Below, piece after piece: positions 21,573-33,410 of a stretch of DNA of 64,000 nucleotides (position 1 is the first letter of the stretch; each line of letters begins with the position of its first letter). Source of the stretch: Semisulcospira habei (Eukaryota > Mollusca > Gastropoda > Semisulcospiridae). The position numbers and the translations under genes were made by a program. The notes under the pieces were generated by a model. It was given only the letters and a program-made list of their open reading frames with translations, did no database searches and was not told the DNA's origin. The stretch is from contig BTPG01000006.1 in NCBI GenBank assembly GCA_036245525.1, positions 68,497,786 through 68,561,785 of the forward strand, in the 5' to 3' direction.

Positions 21573-22677
21573 ATTCTGGATCTACGTTATGTGGTTGTGT
21601 GACTATTCTTCAGTGCGTGACTTTTTGTCTCAGTGTAGACCTCCATTAGACTGCTACAAATATATGGACTTAAAAGGTAAGCTGTCAGATTCCCCTGTCA
21701 AATTCTAATGTCTGAACTATAACGAATCACCGAATATTACTTACAAATTGCTAATGGGAGGCGTTTGGGGTGGGGGGTGGGGGGTGGTGTTAAGGGGGTG
21801 GGGGTGGGGGGAGGGGGGGTGGGGGGAGAAGAGGGGGCAGGGAGAGGGGGTGGAATGGGGTTGGGGTGGGGGTGAATTTACACTATGATACACAGTAATT
21901 GATTTTTCTATTCCATGAAGCTGTTTTGACATAATTTGACTGAATTATTTATAAGTACTGGTATTCAATTGTTTATTTATCCACGTGCAATCTTTATTAC
22001 CACATTAAACACATTGAACAGCAAGAAATTTGTCGCTTCTATTACACGTCTAAATACATGTATAATAAATATTGTTTGATAGACTTAGGTACCAACTCCA
22101 TAAAGTTTCCCCTTCTTTGTCACATGTATTGATATATTGTATAACATGCAGATTAATATTCATCAGTTTGCTTGACGCACTTTCCTTTCCAAAATCATTT
22201 GCAGGCCCCCCAAAATCGATCTTGATACTGACTTGAGTAATTTGTCAAAACGGAAATGCGAAATATATGCTCATACTGCAACATTACCGAGTTCCTTATG
22301 TGCAGTAGTGATGAAATACTTCTTAGTGAACGTACGCTCGAAATTTCTTACCCATGCACATGCATGAACGGAGTGCAGACGCCAGCAAATGTGCGAAACG
22401 ATTGAAATTGACAAGACTTCCGCTAGAGATGGCGTACGTCACAATCAGAGTAAAAGGGAAAATAAACAAACCTACTGGTATTTCCTTCATTATCCGTGAA
22501 CTAATTACGAGTAGAAAGTACTGATTTTGTCATAGTAACAACGAAATCTGCGCGCTCAGTCGATAGTCCCAAGCGCAGTCGTCTGCCCCAGTCACATGTT
22601 TTGTCTGAACACCGCAATCAACCGTAAACTGAAGGACGCGAGGAAAAGTTTTGTTTTGAACTGGGTGCATACATCAT
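21573..22677. other. Intergenic with G-rich block
   Basis: GGGGTGGGGG-type low complexity lies at 21765-21875. The remainder is unique-looking AT-rich sequence without coding signal. Confidence 0.45.
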
Positions 22678-22834
22678 ATTGAGCCAAACTGTGTTGATAT
22701 AGTGCCGATAACCGACAGATGTGATTACCTGACCCGAATCAAAATGTCCTCGTCTAACGACATTTTGATTCGGGTCTCGTAATCACATCTACCTGTTATC
22801 GGTACTATATGTAGGCAAAATAAGGCTCAATATA
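22678..22834. repeat. Palindromic MITE with TATTGAGCC ends
   Basis: Outer TATTGAGCC/GGCTCAATA and long inner arms including GACCCGAATCAAAATGTC and its complement pair around a short loop. The TA borders are compatible with a Tc1/mariner-type target, which is an inference. Confidence 0.65.
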
Positions 22835-22867
22835 ATATAGAAAGACATGTACATATGAAACTCTTTT

Positions 22868-22922
22868 TGAATGATATTTCATGAGTTAAAATACTATTTT
22901 AACTCATGAAATATCATTTCAA
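22868..22922. repeat. Perfect short palindrome
   Basis: TGAATGATATTTCATGAG pairs with CTCATGAAATATCATTTCA across AATACTATT. It contains outward-reading TTAACTCAT. Confidence 0.75.
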
Positions 22923-22959
22923 CTGATTGTTCGAAAACGGATTTCAGGTATATGCGTGT

Positions 22960-23022
22960 GCTGATATGTGATTCTGAACCTTACGGCCTAGGGCCGTAAG
23001 GTTCAGAATCACAGACCAACAC
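22960..23022. repeat. Family G palindrome
   Basis: GTGATTCTGAACCTTACGG pairs with CCGTAAGGTTCAGAATCAC. Partial copies occur near 3103, 14157, 48165 and 49750. Confidence 0.8.
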
Positions 23023-23184
23023 CCATTTTGTCGTTCATCAGGCGCGGGAATGTGAACGATGTTGCGTGACTGTAGGACTCCAGCCATAAACATGCCAAGT
23101 ATCTCTATATAAGTATACGTACGTTACAGGGTTTATGCCCTCATGGATACATCTTGATATATTGAAGCTGACGTGTACCAGCTG

Positions 23185-23300
23185 TTAAGCCCTTGACTGC
23201 CGAGAACACGCGAAAATGATCCATTCGCAAGAGCCATAGATCCTCATGAGCCCCCGTATTTGAGGGGGCTCATGAAGATCTATGTCTCTTGCTGACGCCA
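23185..23300. repeat. Family A hairpin MITE (A11)
   Basis: It starts TTAAGCCCTTGACTGCC; the hairpin is at about 23228-23293 with an altered apex (CCCCGTATTTGAGGGG). Confidence 0.85.
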
Positions 23301-23523
23301 CTTTGAAGCCCACTGCTTGGGCTCTTTGACGTGAAATGGATTTTTTTCTCTCACATAGAAACACAGTCTCTTTATCTGCGTCAACTGGCAGTGGATCTGT
23401 CAAAGAAAATGTTCCGCAGATTGATTTGACATGAATTATTAGCAGTTAAGTTAGATATTTTGAAACCATAAGGTGTATGATACGTCACAATTTTATTATT
23501 GTACAATTTCAAAAATAATCAAT

Positions 23524-23670
23524 CCAGACCAAAAAGGTGACTGCCAAGCCTGTAATATGCAAAGAAGTACCCAACGGAGAAAGAAACACGCTTAGAAAAG
23601 ACGGGTACAACACAATTGTGTTGTACCCGTCTTTTCTAAGCGTGTTTCTTTCTCCGTTGGGTACTTCTTT
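23524..23670. mobile_element. Family H hairpin element, reverse orientation, 11-base target duplication
   Basis: The tail (complement of CACCTTTTTGGTCTGG) comes first. Then come two perfect arms of about 50 bases beginning AAAGAAGTACCCAACGGAG. It is flanked by ACAATTTCAAA at 23513-23523 and 23671-23681. It lacks the central 200 bases present at 12685-13030. Confidence 0.85.
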
Positions 23671-23789
23671 ACAATTTCAAAGCTTCAGGTCCGGACATTA
23701 TAGTTTAAAGCGACCTACTCTATGCAATAAAGAGTTCATGGATCGTAATATCTCCTTGATAAATGTTCTTAGTATGTCTAAAGTTAATG

Positions 23790-24700
23790 GCGGACAAAAG
23801 GGCTGACTTAAATGATGACGTTTCAATGTCGTAAAATGATAGACTTCTTCGGCTTTGCACACAGAAGAGTTTCTTCCGGTACGCTCAAAAAGCAGTGGAA
23901 AGCTTCCGGTACCTGTGCCTACTCACATTGATCAAAAGGCAGTGGAAAACGTCCGGTACGTGTGCCTACTCACATTGATCAAAAGGCAGTGGAAAACGTC
24001 CGGTACGTGTGCCTACTCACATTGATCAAAAGGCAGTGGAAAACGTCCGGTACGTGTGCCTACTCACATTGATCAAAAGGCAGTGGAAAACGTCCGGTAC
24101 GTGTGCCTACTCACATTGATCAAAAGGCAGTGGAAAACGTCCGGTACGCGTGCCTACTCACATTGATCAAAGGCAGTGGAAAACGTCCGCTACGTGTGCC
24201 TACTCACATTGATCAAAAGGCAGTGAAAAACGTCCGCTACGTGTGCCTACTCACATTGATCAAAAGGCAGTGGAAAACGTCCGCTACGTGTGCCTACTCA
24301 CATTGATCAAAAGGCAGTGGAAAACGTCCGGTACGTGTGCCTACTCACATTGATCAAAAGGCAGTGGAAAACGTCCGTTACGTGTGCCTACTCACATTGA
24401 TCAAAAGGCAGTGGAAAACGTCCGCTACGTGTGCCTACTCACAGTGATCAAAAGGCAGTGGAAAACGTCCGCTACGTGTGCCTACTCACATTGATCAAAA
24501 GGCAGTGGAAAACGTCCGCTACGTGTGCCTACTCACATTGATCAAAAGGCAGTGGAAAGCGTCCGGTACCTGTGCCTACTCACATGGATCGTTCAAAGAA
24601 GGGTAGACAATCCTGAGGCAAGACAACTTTGATAACCCGTCGTATCGGCGTATTTTAGCAATCCTAGGACACCACGGAGCAGATCGCTTGAACAGCACCC
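23790..24700. mobile_element. Dispersed element Q carrying a 47-base minisatellite
   Basis: The left host part (GTCGTAAAATGATAGACTT) and right host part (AGAAGGGTAGACA ... GAGCAGATCGCTT) recur at 53600-53870, 59310-59455 and 61575-61910. Here they enclose 23905-24590, about 14.6 copies of a 47-base unit containing CTACTCACATTGATCAAAAG. Units differ mainly at one base in GTCCGGTACG/GTCCGCTACG. Confidence 0.8.
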
Positions 24701-24810
24701 AGTGCGCAAAAGTCCACCAGACCGGCGTCCGCCGCTGTTGGCCCGCGCACGGCCGTGCGCGGGCCAACATCGGACGACGCCGGTCCGATGTCGTTTAGCG
24801 CATGTGGTAT
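24697..24810. repeat. Family F hairpin (F6)
   Basis: Ends CACCCAGTGCGCAAAAG and TTTAGCGCATGTGG frame a GC-rich stem around GCACGGCCGTGC. Confidence 0.8.
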
Positions 24811-25147
24811 ATCCTGTAAGTGGATACGCCGTCATGCCGATTCGAATATGTCACGATTTGATTATATCCAGTGATGTGAACGTTCGGGTAGAAGCTGATT
24901 GTATATGCATAAGTCTAAATGCCCCACACCGAGTTTTTATGTGTGAAATCCGTTATACCTGGACGCACAACTGGGGCAGATTATTGTTTGTTATTTTAAC
25001 GATGTGCACAAATGTAAATATTTAATTCTCCCAATCAATCTAACAGAAGCCTGGTCTTAAAGTAACCACAATAAATAGAATTTACATTGAAACAAAATCC
25101 TAACTGCCAAACGTGTGAAATGCAGAGAAAATCCCCTCCCCCCCCCC

Positions 25148-25181
<34 letters not shown>

Positions 25182-25500
25182 AAAAAAAAGAAAAGAAAGA
25201 AAAACCAACAAAAAACCCCACAACAACAACAAAAAACAACAACAAAACAGCAACAAACCAACACGCATTGAAAGGACAAACACAACACAATTTGAAAACA
25301 CGCTTAGGAAAGTCTAGTACAACACACAATAAACTGTATGCATTGTGTCCTTTTTCTTAGCTTGTGTCTTTCTTTGTTTTGTCTGTCTATGTACTTTAAT
25401 TCTCACACCACAGTGAAAATCCACGTCTCAACTCTGTGAAACTTGTGGGACGCACTGTCTTACCCGCTACGTATTACGGTTTAAACTCCCATGTTTTGGA
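24811..25500. other. Intergenic with C/A homopolymers and family H remnant
   Basis: C-run then A-run at about 25136-25200, CAA-rich to 25260. ACACGCTTAGGAAAG and TTAGCTTGTGTCTTTC at 25300-25380 are decayed family H arms. Confidence 0.5.
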
Positions 25501-25722
25501 GTCGGCTTCTGATACTTCAGTACGGTTCAGGAGACAGATCGACCATGAAAGTTCAAGGGAGGTGGCAGAAATTCCCAATTTTTAGAATTGGCTTCTAATA
25601 CTTTAGTAGCATGCAGGAGACAGATCAACCATGACAGTTCAAGGGTGGTGTCTGAATAGCTTGGCGCCTGCAGGCGCCAAGCTATTCTGCCACCACCCTT
25701 GAACTAACATGATCGATCCAGA
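25501..25722. repeat. Family B hairpin, two partial copies
   Basis: A first fragment (GATCGACCATGAAAGTTC) is followed by a complete hairpin at about 25625-25715 with GAATAGCTTGGCGCC arms. No clean TTAA ends were found. Confidence 0.7.
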
Positions 25723-26034
25723 TCTTGTTCTCGTGTGTCAGAGTTGATTGTGTAGATATCGTTATTAAGTTTATGGTAAGGCGTTCAGGACGTGTCGAAA
25801 CTTGTGACAAAATGCCCGAAATGTAGGCCGTGTAGTAATCAAGTAATGACTGTCATAAGGAAGAAAACACTATTGTCGGTCACAATGCGTGTCTGTATGC
25901 CCCACAATGTATACGAATACTGACACACTGACTGAATGTATACGCATACTTACTCCCACACAAACACACATCAACATACACACGCACGCACGCCGGCACG
26001 CACGCAAGCACTCACACCCTCCCCCCTCACCCCC

Positions 26035-26577
<543 letters not shown>

Positions 26578-26654
26578 GTTTAACTCTCTCACAGCCAGTG
26601 GACGCAGGTTGCTTTTTTGTTTATAAATAAATAAATAAATAAATAAATAAAAAT

Positions 26655-26760
26655 ATTTAAATGGATATAAATTGGTTTCCCAACTGCGGGGGCGCATGAG
26701 TGTCTATACCTCTTGCATTTGAATGGTGTTCAATTTTTTCTCGGCAGTAAACTAACAAAG
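26655..26760. repeat. Family A copy lacking its left arm (A12)
   Basis: GGATATAAATTGG runs directly into the right arm (ACTGCGGGGGCGCATGAG) and the usual right flank. Confidence 0.7.
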
Positions 26761-26869
26761 CCACTGACCCCGAAACTGAAGTCTTCAGTAATAGGATATT
26801 ATGTACACCTTCGCGTTGGTCTTGATTTTAATGGGGTGTTTTTCACCCATTCAACCGTGTACGACCGGA

Positions 26870-27035
26870 ATAATGTATGACTCATGATAGTTTAAGGCTG
26901 GTGTCAGAATATTTCAGAGAATCGTTATTTGACTGAGCCCTATTAATGACAGGTCGCAGGCAGTAGATCGATTTTGATAATTCAAGGATAGCGCCTGATT
27001 TGCTTAGCGCCTCCAGGCGTCACCTTGAACTATTT
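26870..27035. repeat. Decayed family B fragments
   Basis: Two degraded copies are recognisable from CATGATAGTTTAAGG and GATAATTCAAGGATAGCGCC. Confidence 0.5.
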
Positions 27036-27039
27036 CTGC

Positions 27040-27120
27040 CAGAGAGAATGAATGAATGAATGAATGATACTTTATTTCTCAAGGATGGAAACAGTAGGCG
27101 CACAGGCCTCTTTTCGTGTT
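27040..27120 (-). mobile_element. LINE 3' end with (CATT)n tail
   Basis: On the - strand the text TCCTTGAGAAATAAAGTATC is followed by CATTCATTCATT. The same terminus occurs at 40188-40250 (-) with a CATTT tail. Confidence 0.7.
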
Positions 27121-27389
27121 TGTCTTTCCTAAACTGCAACATTAAAACAACTTGTTAACAGCACAAACAAGCGGCTACACTCACAGGTCACTTGTGTTAC
27201 ATTCCGATATAAATTCACACGTCGCTGAAGGTTACATTCGCGCGCGCGCGCACACACACACACACCAATTAACAGGGCCTGGGTGGGGGGAGGGGAGGGG
27301 TGGTGGTGGTGGTGGTGGAGGGTGCGATGTAAAGTGAGTGTATATAGACAGCGACTGCGCGCTTATGATACAGCTACGTTTATCTTTTA
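27121..27389. other. Intergenic
   Basis: Short CA and GGT simple repeats; no gene. Confidence 0.45.
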
Positions 27390-27886
27390 GGAACATTCAG
27401 AGTTGTTCATATTTTTAGGCTTATAATGCTGATCCATTTCCCTCCAAACCAACCTCTGATTAACACACGTCGGCGCATACAAATAAAATCGGACACACGG
27501 CGCTTTCCGCCATTAGTATAATCTGTGCGGGACTCGTGTAGCGACAGGAATCCATCTCCTTTTAATCTAACCCACCCTCTGATCCACAAACACTGGCACA
27601 CAGAAATAATGACGGACACTCGGCGATTTCATGGGGACGTAGCTTAATGGATAGACACTGCGCCGACAGTCGTAAGATCCCGGGTTCGAATCCCCTGGTG
27701 GGCAGGAATCGGATGTTGACTTTTCCTCATTCCCCTTGAGTCACATTTACGTACAGACACGGTTTACGGTTGCCTGTCTCGCCTTCGTGTGCACAGCACG
27801 CATAATCATCAAGTGCGCACGTTAAAAATCCCATTATCACTAATGGAAAAGAGAAGGCCCGTGAAATGCAAACAGAAATATTTCAC

Positions 27887-29291
27887 CAGGGTTGATAGTC
27901 ATTACTTTCTTTTCTTTAATGAAATAACTTTTCTTTAATTCTGGTAAAAGGTTAAAGAAATAAATTTTCTTTACTTTTTTTTTGAAAATTAAAGAAATAA
28001 ACTTTCTTTAATTTTTATTTTTAAATGAAATAAATTTGCGTTAAATACACATGAATGATCATTTATTGCTCAGCTCAGACAAAAAAAAAGTGGCATGCAG
28101 TTGAAAAGTGACACGCCACCAGATTTCCTCCTCTACCCACTATCTAAAACACTATCTGGCCAGATACATGCAGTAGTTATGAGAAGGGGGAAGATGAAAA
28201 AAAAAAAAAAAAAAAACCCTCGGAAAACTGCACAGCGCAAGAAAAAGTCATGCGGCTAAAAATGGAACAATTCAGGCTTGATTGATCTTATTTCGCGCTG
28301 CTGACAACTGAATCCACTCATCTGCAAGAGCCATAGATCCTCAAGAACCCCAGCAGTCTTGGGTGGGGGGAGGGGGGCGGGGGTGGGGGGGGGGGGGGTG
28401 GGGTGGTGGGTTAATGACGATCTATGCCTACTACAATTAAAAATGTATGCAAGCACCCGTTCAGGTTTTCACCTGTGCTGTCCAATCGTTGCTGTACCAT
28501 CTGCCTTCTCACTCCTGAAACCTAAACCACCCAACTGCAAGAGGCATAGATACTCATGAGCCCCCGCAACTGTGGGGGCTCATGAGGATCTATGCCTCTT
28601 GCTGGGATAATCTGCGCTCATGTTTCGCTCAAGGAAAGTGGATCTCTTAAGTTTTTCACCTGTCCAATCGTTGCTGTACCATCTGACTTTTTACTCCTGA
28701 AACGAAAACCACCAAACTGAAAGAGGCATAGATCCTCATGAGCCCCCGCAACTGCGGGGGCTTGTGAGGATCTATGCCTCTTGCTGGGGTAATCTACGCT
28801 CGTGATTTTCTCAAGCAAAGGGGCTCCGTTAAGTTTTTCAACTGTCCAATCTTTGCTGTACAAGTGCCATCTGCCTTCTCACTCCTGAAACGAAAACCAC
28901 CCAACTGAAAGAGGCATAGATCCTCATGAGCCCCCGCAACTGCAGGGGGCTCTTGAGGATCTATGCCTCTTCCTGGGATAATATACGCTCATGATTTTCT
29001 CAAGCAAAGGGGATCCGTTAAGTTTTTCACCCAGAGGCATAGATCCTCCAAACCGCCTCAAACCGGCTGCAACTGGGTCAAACCGGCTTTGCGCATAGGC
29101 ACCTGTTTGTTCGTGGCGGAAAAACGAACTGAAGTAACGAAATTTTTAACGAAAAAAAATCGATAATCGTTACTTTTATTTTTTAATTCGTTGAATTTTC
29201 TTTAACTTTTTAAAAACATTAACGCGTTAAATTTTCTTTAACCCAAAATTTAATTTGTTAAATCGTTATATCGTTAAATCTTCCAACCCTG
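27887..29291. mobile_element. hAT-like element nested in the SINE
   Basis: The ends are CAGGGTTG and CAACCCTG. The flanks TATTTCAC (27879-27886) and TATTCACA (29292-29299) fit an 8-base duplication with one T lost. No transposase ORF is present. The interior is T-rich near both ends and holds a satellite array of family A hairpins. Only about 8 bases of terminal repeat are exact, so hAT is a probable rather than certain assignment. Confidence 0.6.
28315..29040. repeat. Satellite array of family A hairpins, about 185-base period
   Basis: Three consecutive units each hold a complete hairpin (about 28540-28603, 28713-28780, 28910-28976) plus the same spacer (TTTTTCACCTGTCCAATCGT and CTCACTCCTGAAACG). 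Degraded copies lie at both edges, and a G-rich tract sits at 28357-28405. Hairpin and spacer were multiplied together. Confidence 0.85.
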
Positions 29292-30029
29292 TATTCACAT
29301 ACACCGAAATTAATAGCCGGGTGGAGGTTTGCACATAAAGTAGCGCTTAGTAGCAACAGGCTTTCAAAGCTCCAGCTTCCATCCCTACGGCGGCGCCTTA
29401 AGCATCTTTAATTAGATGGATATGCACGCCTTGGAGACACCGTACCATACCATACCATATCCGCCATTTGTAAGCTCTGTGGTCTGGCGTATCATAGCTA
29501 TTCTGAATAAGAATAATAGCACAAGCAGCGAAAGGATGTCACTTCAAGCTTCACGTCATGGCATCATTAGTCCCACGACGCCGTGTTCATAGTGACGACT
29601 CGATGTTATACGTCACTCATCGCGTACTAACATTTGACGTATCAGAGGATCAACTTTGCAATTTTGTTACCGATTTTCATGCCTAGAGCTTACAGGTCAC
29701 AATTTAACCTAATCCTACCCAGGGCCGGGACAAATAGCAGGCTTATGCAAACACTGTTTATGAAAAATCATGCAGGTATTAATGAGAAGATAGCTTTTTT
29801 TTTTCGTAAAAGATGCTTTATTTGACGGAGACATACGACACCATTTCCATGCTGATCAGACACAATATGAATTTTGATTTCCTCTTTTTACCGCACAATA
29901 AAGTAGGAAAGCTGAGCTTTCCAAAATGCTGTATTATAAATGAGATCCAAGTCACACGATTTTAGTCGCTGGAAACAGCCCTTTTATCGCGGGCCTAAGT
30001 GTACTACACAAGTAAACCCTTTCATCCTG

Positions 30030-30122
30030 ATGCACTATTGGTTGTGGTGCCAGAATAGCTTGTCGCCTGAGGCGCCAAGCTATTCTGGCACCACCCTTGA
30101 ACTAAAATGGTTGATCTATCCT
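30030..30122. repeat. Family B hairpin fragment
   Basis: GGTGCCAGAATAGCTTGTCG pairs with CAAGCTATTCTGGCACCACC. Confidence 0.75.
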
Positions 30123-30445
30123 GTAATCTGAAATGTAACCTTCATAAATGGGTCGGAGAATGTACTCGACATAATGCACTCGAAGTCTCCGTCAACAAGC
30201 TGAGTACGCTTTTGACTTTTGTGTCTTGGTCTTAACCTTAAATCTTAACGGAAATATGCATATGAAGCAATGTTACTACATTTTGTATGCAAGACTCACT
30301 TAACTCATTCAGCCCGACGGCCGTATTCCCCAACTTTTGGAGGCGTCATTTAATGACTATGCACCAGTTGCAGGAGGTGGATCGACCATAATTCAAGGGC
30401 AGTGCCAGATTAGCTTGACGCCGACAGGCACCAAGCTAATCTGGC

Positions 30446-32513
30446 TGTCACGACTAGGGAGAGATAGACGAGAGTGAAGGTTAGAAGTAGAGCCCCCAAA
30501 TGTCACGACTAAGGAGAGATAGACAAACAGTTAGATCCCCTGCCCCCGCCTATCAGGCACCCAATCGCCAGCCCACAGAGAAATACGCAGGTATAGAACA
30601 AGACGAGGCAAATTTGTATCGTTACATTGTTGTGTAATGTTCTGTGCATCTACTGTGGGAAATCAGGGTAATTACCCGACCACATATAGTAGCGCACCTT
30701 CATGTTTGTGTATGTATGTCTCTCCTGCCTACTTCCTAAGTTCCGGAGAAAGACATGGGTTATATAAGAGACCTGATCCATTCTTTTCGAGGATGGAAAT
30801 GATCGTCTTGTTCTATACCTGCGTATTTCTCTGTGGGCTGGCGATTGGGTGCCTGATAGGCAGGGGCAGGGGACCTAACTGTTTGTCTGTCCAGCGCTGT
30901 GATTCCCCTTGGTTTGAGTACAATTCTGCCAGCGCTAGCCTCACCTATCTGGTTTGTGAGTAAGGAGAGATAGACGAGAATGAAGGTTAGAAGTAGAAGA
31001 GGAAGAAGACAGATAAAGAACCCTAGTGTCTTGCCCTCAAGACAGGTTACATCTCAGCACACGCAACACAACACATTTCCTTTAAGCGCACACTTAATCT
31101 TTATTACACTAACTATCCCCCTTCCCTTCCTACCCAACCTCCCCACAGACCCTTGCCCGTCCCCATCTCCCACTCCCCTTCCCCTTCTAAACAAATAAAA
31201 GGAAAAAGAAAAGGGGAAACTGACAAGTCAATACTACTTTTACAACGTCAATATTTGTACCGAGTGGAGGAAACAAGCACTTCCTCACACTACACAGCAC
31301 TTTTGCTTCAACAACAACGAAAGTCAGTTTTACAGCCCTCAGTGCTGACGGCTAAAAAAAAAGTCATTTGCAACGTAATTGTTCATACACAGGAATCAAG
31401 AAACTACACCAAGGCAGAGTGAGTAATGGATAGGTTGAATAGGAATGGGACCACCGTGGTAAGACGACGAACGCCTATGGATCCCTCCCGTCCGGCTTCC
31501 TTTAATGGTCCTTCAGCTTCGCGGGTCTCCTCTCTCTGTTTTCCTGGCGCTTGGTCTGGCCACAATAGTGACAAGGCGGCCTCGGCGGTATAGGTGACCG
31601 TGCGCATCCCACGCCGACACGCGGTCCAGCGAGGAGTGCTTGGTCCGGATGCACGTCGGCCCTCCAACCGGTCCCGACCCCGAAAGCCAATGCAAAACAA
31701 AAGCAGGAGCCTAAACGGCCCCGTAAGTAACGTAAAACAGTGGGTCTTTAAAAACAGCTAACCTCCCTCACCCACCCTGCTTGGCATGGTTTACAATAGC
31801 ACTACCAACTAACTATTCAAGCACTTCACCTTCACCCATGTGACCCGTGCTTTCCAAACCCTTCCACAAATTACATATAAACCTTCCTAAAAGTCTCTGC
31901 ACTTCCACAACAAACCAATACAACATTTCGCTCACCAGTTTCAAATAACTAATCAAATGATAGTACCAAAACAATTTCCCTTTGCCACCCATCGTGTCTC
32001 CCCCTCCTTCCCCGATACTTCTACCCCTAACGCATAGTACAAAACACCCATAAAACATGACATAACAAAACGAATGCACGCGGGATTTTTCAGCACTTAC
32101 CTCCTCTGAGACTCGCTACACCCCGCGCCGCCACCCGTAGGCAAACCAACCCCAGTCTCCGGCCACCAACGGCGACCCCGGGACTGGACCGGCGCTGTGT
32201 CAATGAAACCATCAGTCAGTCACTGACTCCCAACAGTCAGCTAAACAGGACAACGTGATCCAACCGAGTACAATTGCTAACTAAAATATCATCCCATTGC
32301 TCCCGACAAGGTAAACTCGGCGGTGAACACACTGCTGCATACAACTAGCGTGCCCCGCACTTGCAAAACAAAAAACACTAGCCCGTCATTGCCAACTCGT
32401 AAACAACTCACTATTTCTGCGTGACCGGTGCTTCGGTAACTTTCGACTACCACTGTCAATACAGTCACTAACCGTGACAATACCCCCCAACCTAAGTCGA
32501 ACTAACCGTGACA
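30446..32513. mobile_element. LTR-like insertion, 2068 bases, 5-base target duplication
   Basis: It begins TGTCACGACTA and ends AACCGTGACA, with CTGGC duplicated at 30441-30445 and 32514-32518. TG...CA ends with a 5-base duplication fit a solo LTR, but no gag-pol or second LTR is seen. The first 55 bases are nearly repeated from 30501, and the last part also repeats CTAACCGTGACA. A terminal-inverted-repeat DNA transposon is the alternative. No ORF inside is convincing. Confidence 0.65.
30525..30960. mobile_element. Foldback element nested in the LTR-like insertion
   Basis: Arms 30524-30604 and 30805-30886 form an inverted repeat of about 81 bases with few mismatches. TAAGGAGAGATAGAC (15 bases) flanks the unit at 30510-30524 and 30961-30975. 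The loop contains TATATAAG at 30761-30768, and a 75-base asymmetric tail follows the right arm. A 108-codon ORF spans loop and arm but resembles nothing I know. Confidence 0.75.
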
Positions 32514-32584
32514 CTGGCGCTACCCTTGAATTATCCTGGTCGACCCATCTCCTGCTGTAGTGCATCAGGGCTGATTGGGTTAAT

Positions 32585-33410
32585 ACGGAGCAACTGCATG
32601 TTGTACAGGGGGACATGATATAAGAGGTATGGTCAGAAAGTAATGATAGCTGTAAAACCGAAACCGTTAGCCAAATTTACTTAACATTTTAAGATTGTGT
32701 AATAGCACTATCCTCCAAAATTTCAGCTGCTTCAGGCAAGATTCCAAGACGGTGTGGTATTCTGATGAAGGTTAGGCTTGTGAATTCACGGCTTTTCCTA
32801 TTTCTTTGATGCGTGAAAGTTCTGCCCTGCAAAGCCTCTTTTAGGGAAGAATTAAAACTCGCGTTAGTCGAGGCAATGGCTAGCTTTTGGGGTGTGGCTG
32901 GACATGGCTGGGTAATGTGTAACCACACGAAATCCAGACAGAAGAAAAAACTCACGCCGAAACGTGCCAAAGAAAAAATAACAGGAAAGAAAGAAACACG
33001 CTTTGGAAGCGTGTTTCTTTCTTTCCTGTTATTTTGTACCAAAACCCTACGACATTGACCATGTCAGTGCTACTATAATAAACTACGGGGGGGGGAAAAA
33101 AAGTTTCCACAATTCAACGTATACGAAACCGCAATGTAAACGTATATATTGATCACAATGTAACACAATCATATTATACATTAGTTCACACAAAGGAAGG
33201 CAGTCTGATTCTTTTTAATTATCTGATCCTTCCGCTAGATCATGTTTGACACAGGATCGATAATTCACGGCACTAGGGCACTTTTGTTCAGTCAGCGAAT
33301 ATAATCTGATGAAACTAGAGCGCATAGTGCTTTTGCACACAAACACAGCGTGACACATCCAATCATTTCAATTGTAAACCTCGTGTATAGTGAATCATTG
33401 ATGAACCCGG
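32585..33410. other. Intergenic with small perfect hairpin
   Basis: The hairpin at 32979-33032 (ATAACAGGAAAGAAAGAAAC and its complement) resembles a family H arm. No gene is supported. Confidence 0.5.

Larger units (their letters stand above)
27631..29460 (+). mobile_element. tRNA-derived SINE, split by a later insertion
   Basis: The head at 27633 has a pol III A box (TAGCTTAATGGATAGAC, about 27640-27656) and B box (GGTTCGAATCC, 27683-27693). The body contains GCGCACGTTAAAAATCCC. It resumes at 29292 after the hAT-like insertion and ends in a CCATA-type tail near 29460. It is not a functional tRNA gene: the anticodon arm is not canonical and the sequence continues well past the tRNA length. 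Confidence 0.8.
27390..29815. repeat. Dispersed repeat P, copy 2 (interrupted 27631-29460)
   Basis: 27390-27630 and 29461-29815 are contiguous in copy 1 at 12178-13200. The break holds a SINE that itself holds a hAT-like element. The copy keeps the single TAACATTTGACGT (29628-29640) that is the empty site for the family H insertion. Confidence 0.8.
30300..32584. repeat. Family B MITE split by an LTR-like insertion
   Basis: The left part 30300-30445 runs TTAACTCATTCAGCCCGACG to TAATCTGGC. The right part 32514-32584 resumes CTGGCGCTACCCTTGAATT and ends GGGCTGATTGGGTTAA. Both parts read through in other family B copies. Confidence 0.85.

Noticed and set aside
23905..24590. Regular 47-base repeats resembling a CRISPR array
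   Set aside because: Units are contiguous with no unique spacers, no cas genes exist, and the setting is eukaryotic; it is a minisatellite in a dispersed element.
27633..27710. tRNA gene
   Set aside because: A and B boxes are present but the cloverleaf is not convincing and the sequence continues into a SINE body; the head at 55222-55150 (-) is rejected likewise.
30637..30963. 108-codon ORF with a hydrophobic segment
   Set aside because: It reads across the loop and an inverted arm of a foldback element; no homologous motif and no conservation evidence.
32618..32780. Mariner-like end (GGTCAGAAAGTAATGATA)
   Set aside because: The text resembles some mariner ends, but no matching inverted end or transposase fragment was found.
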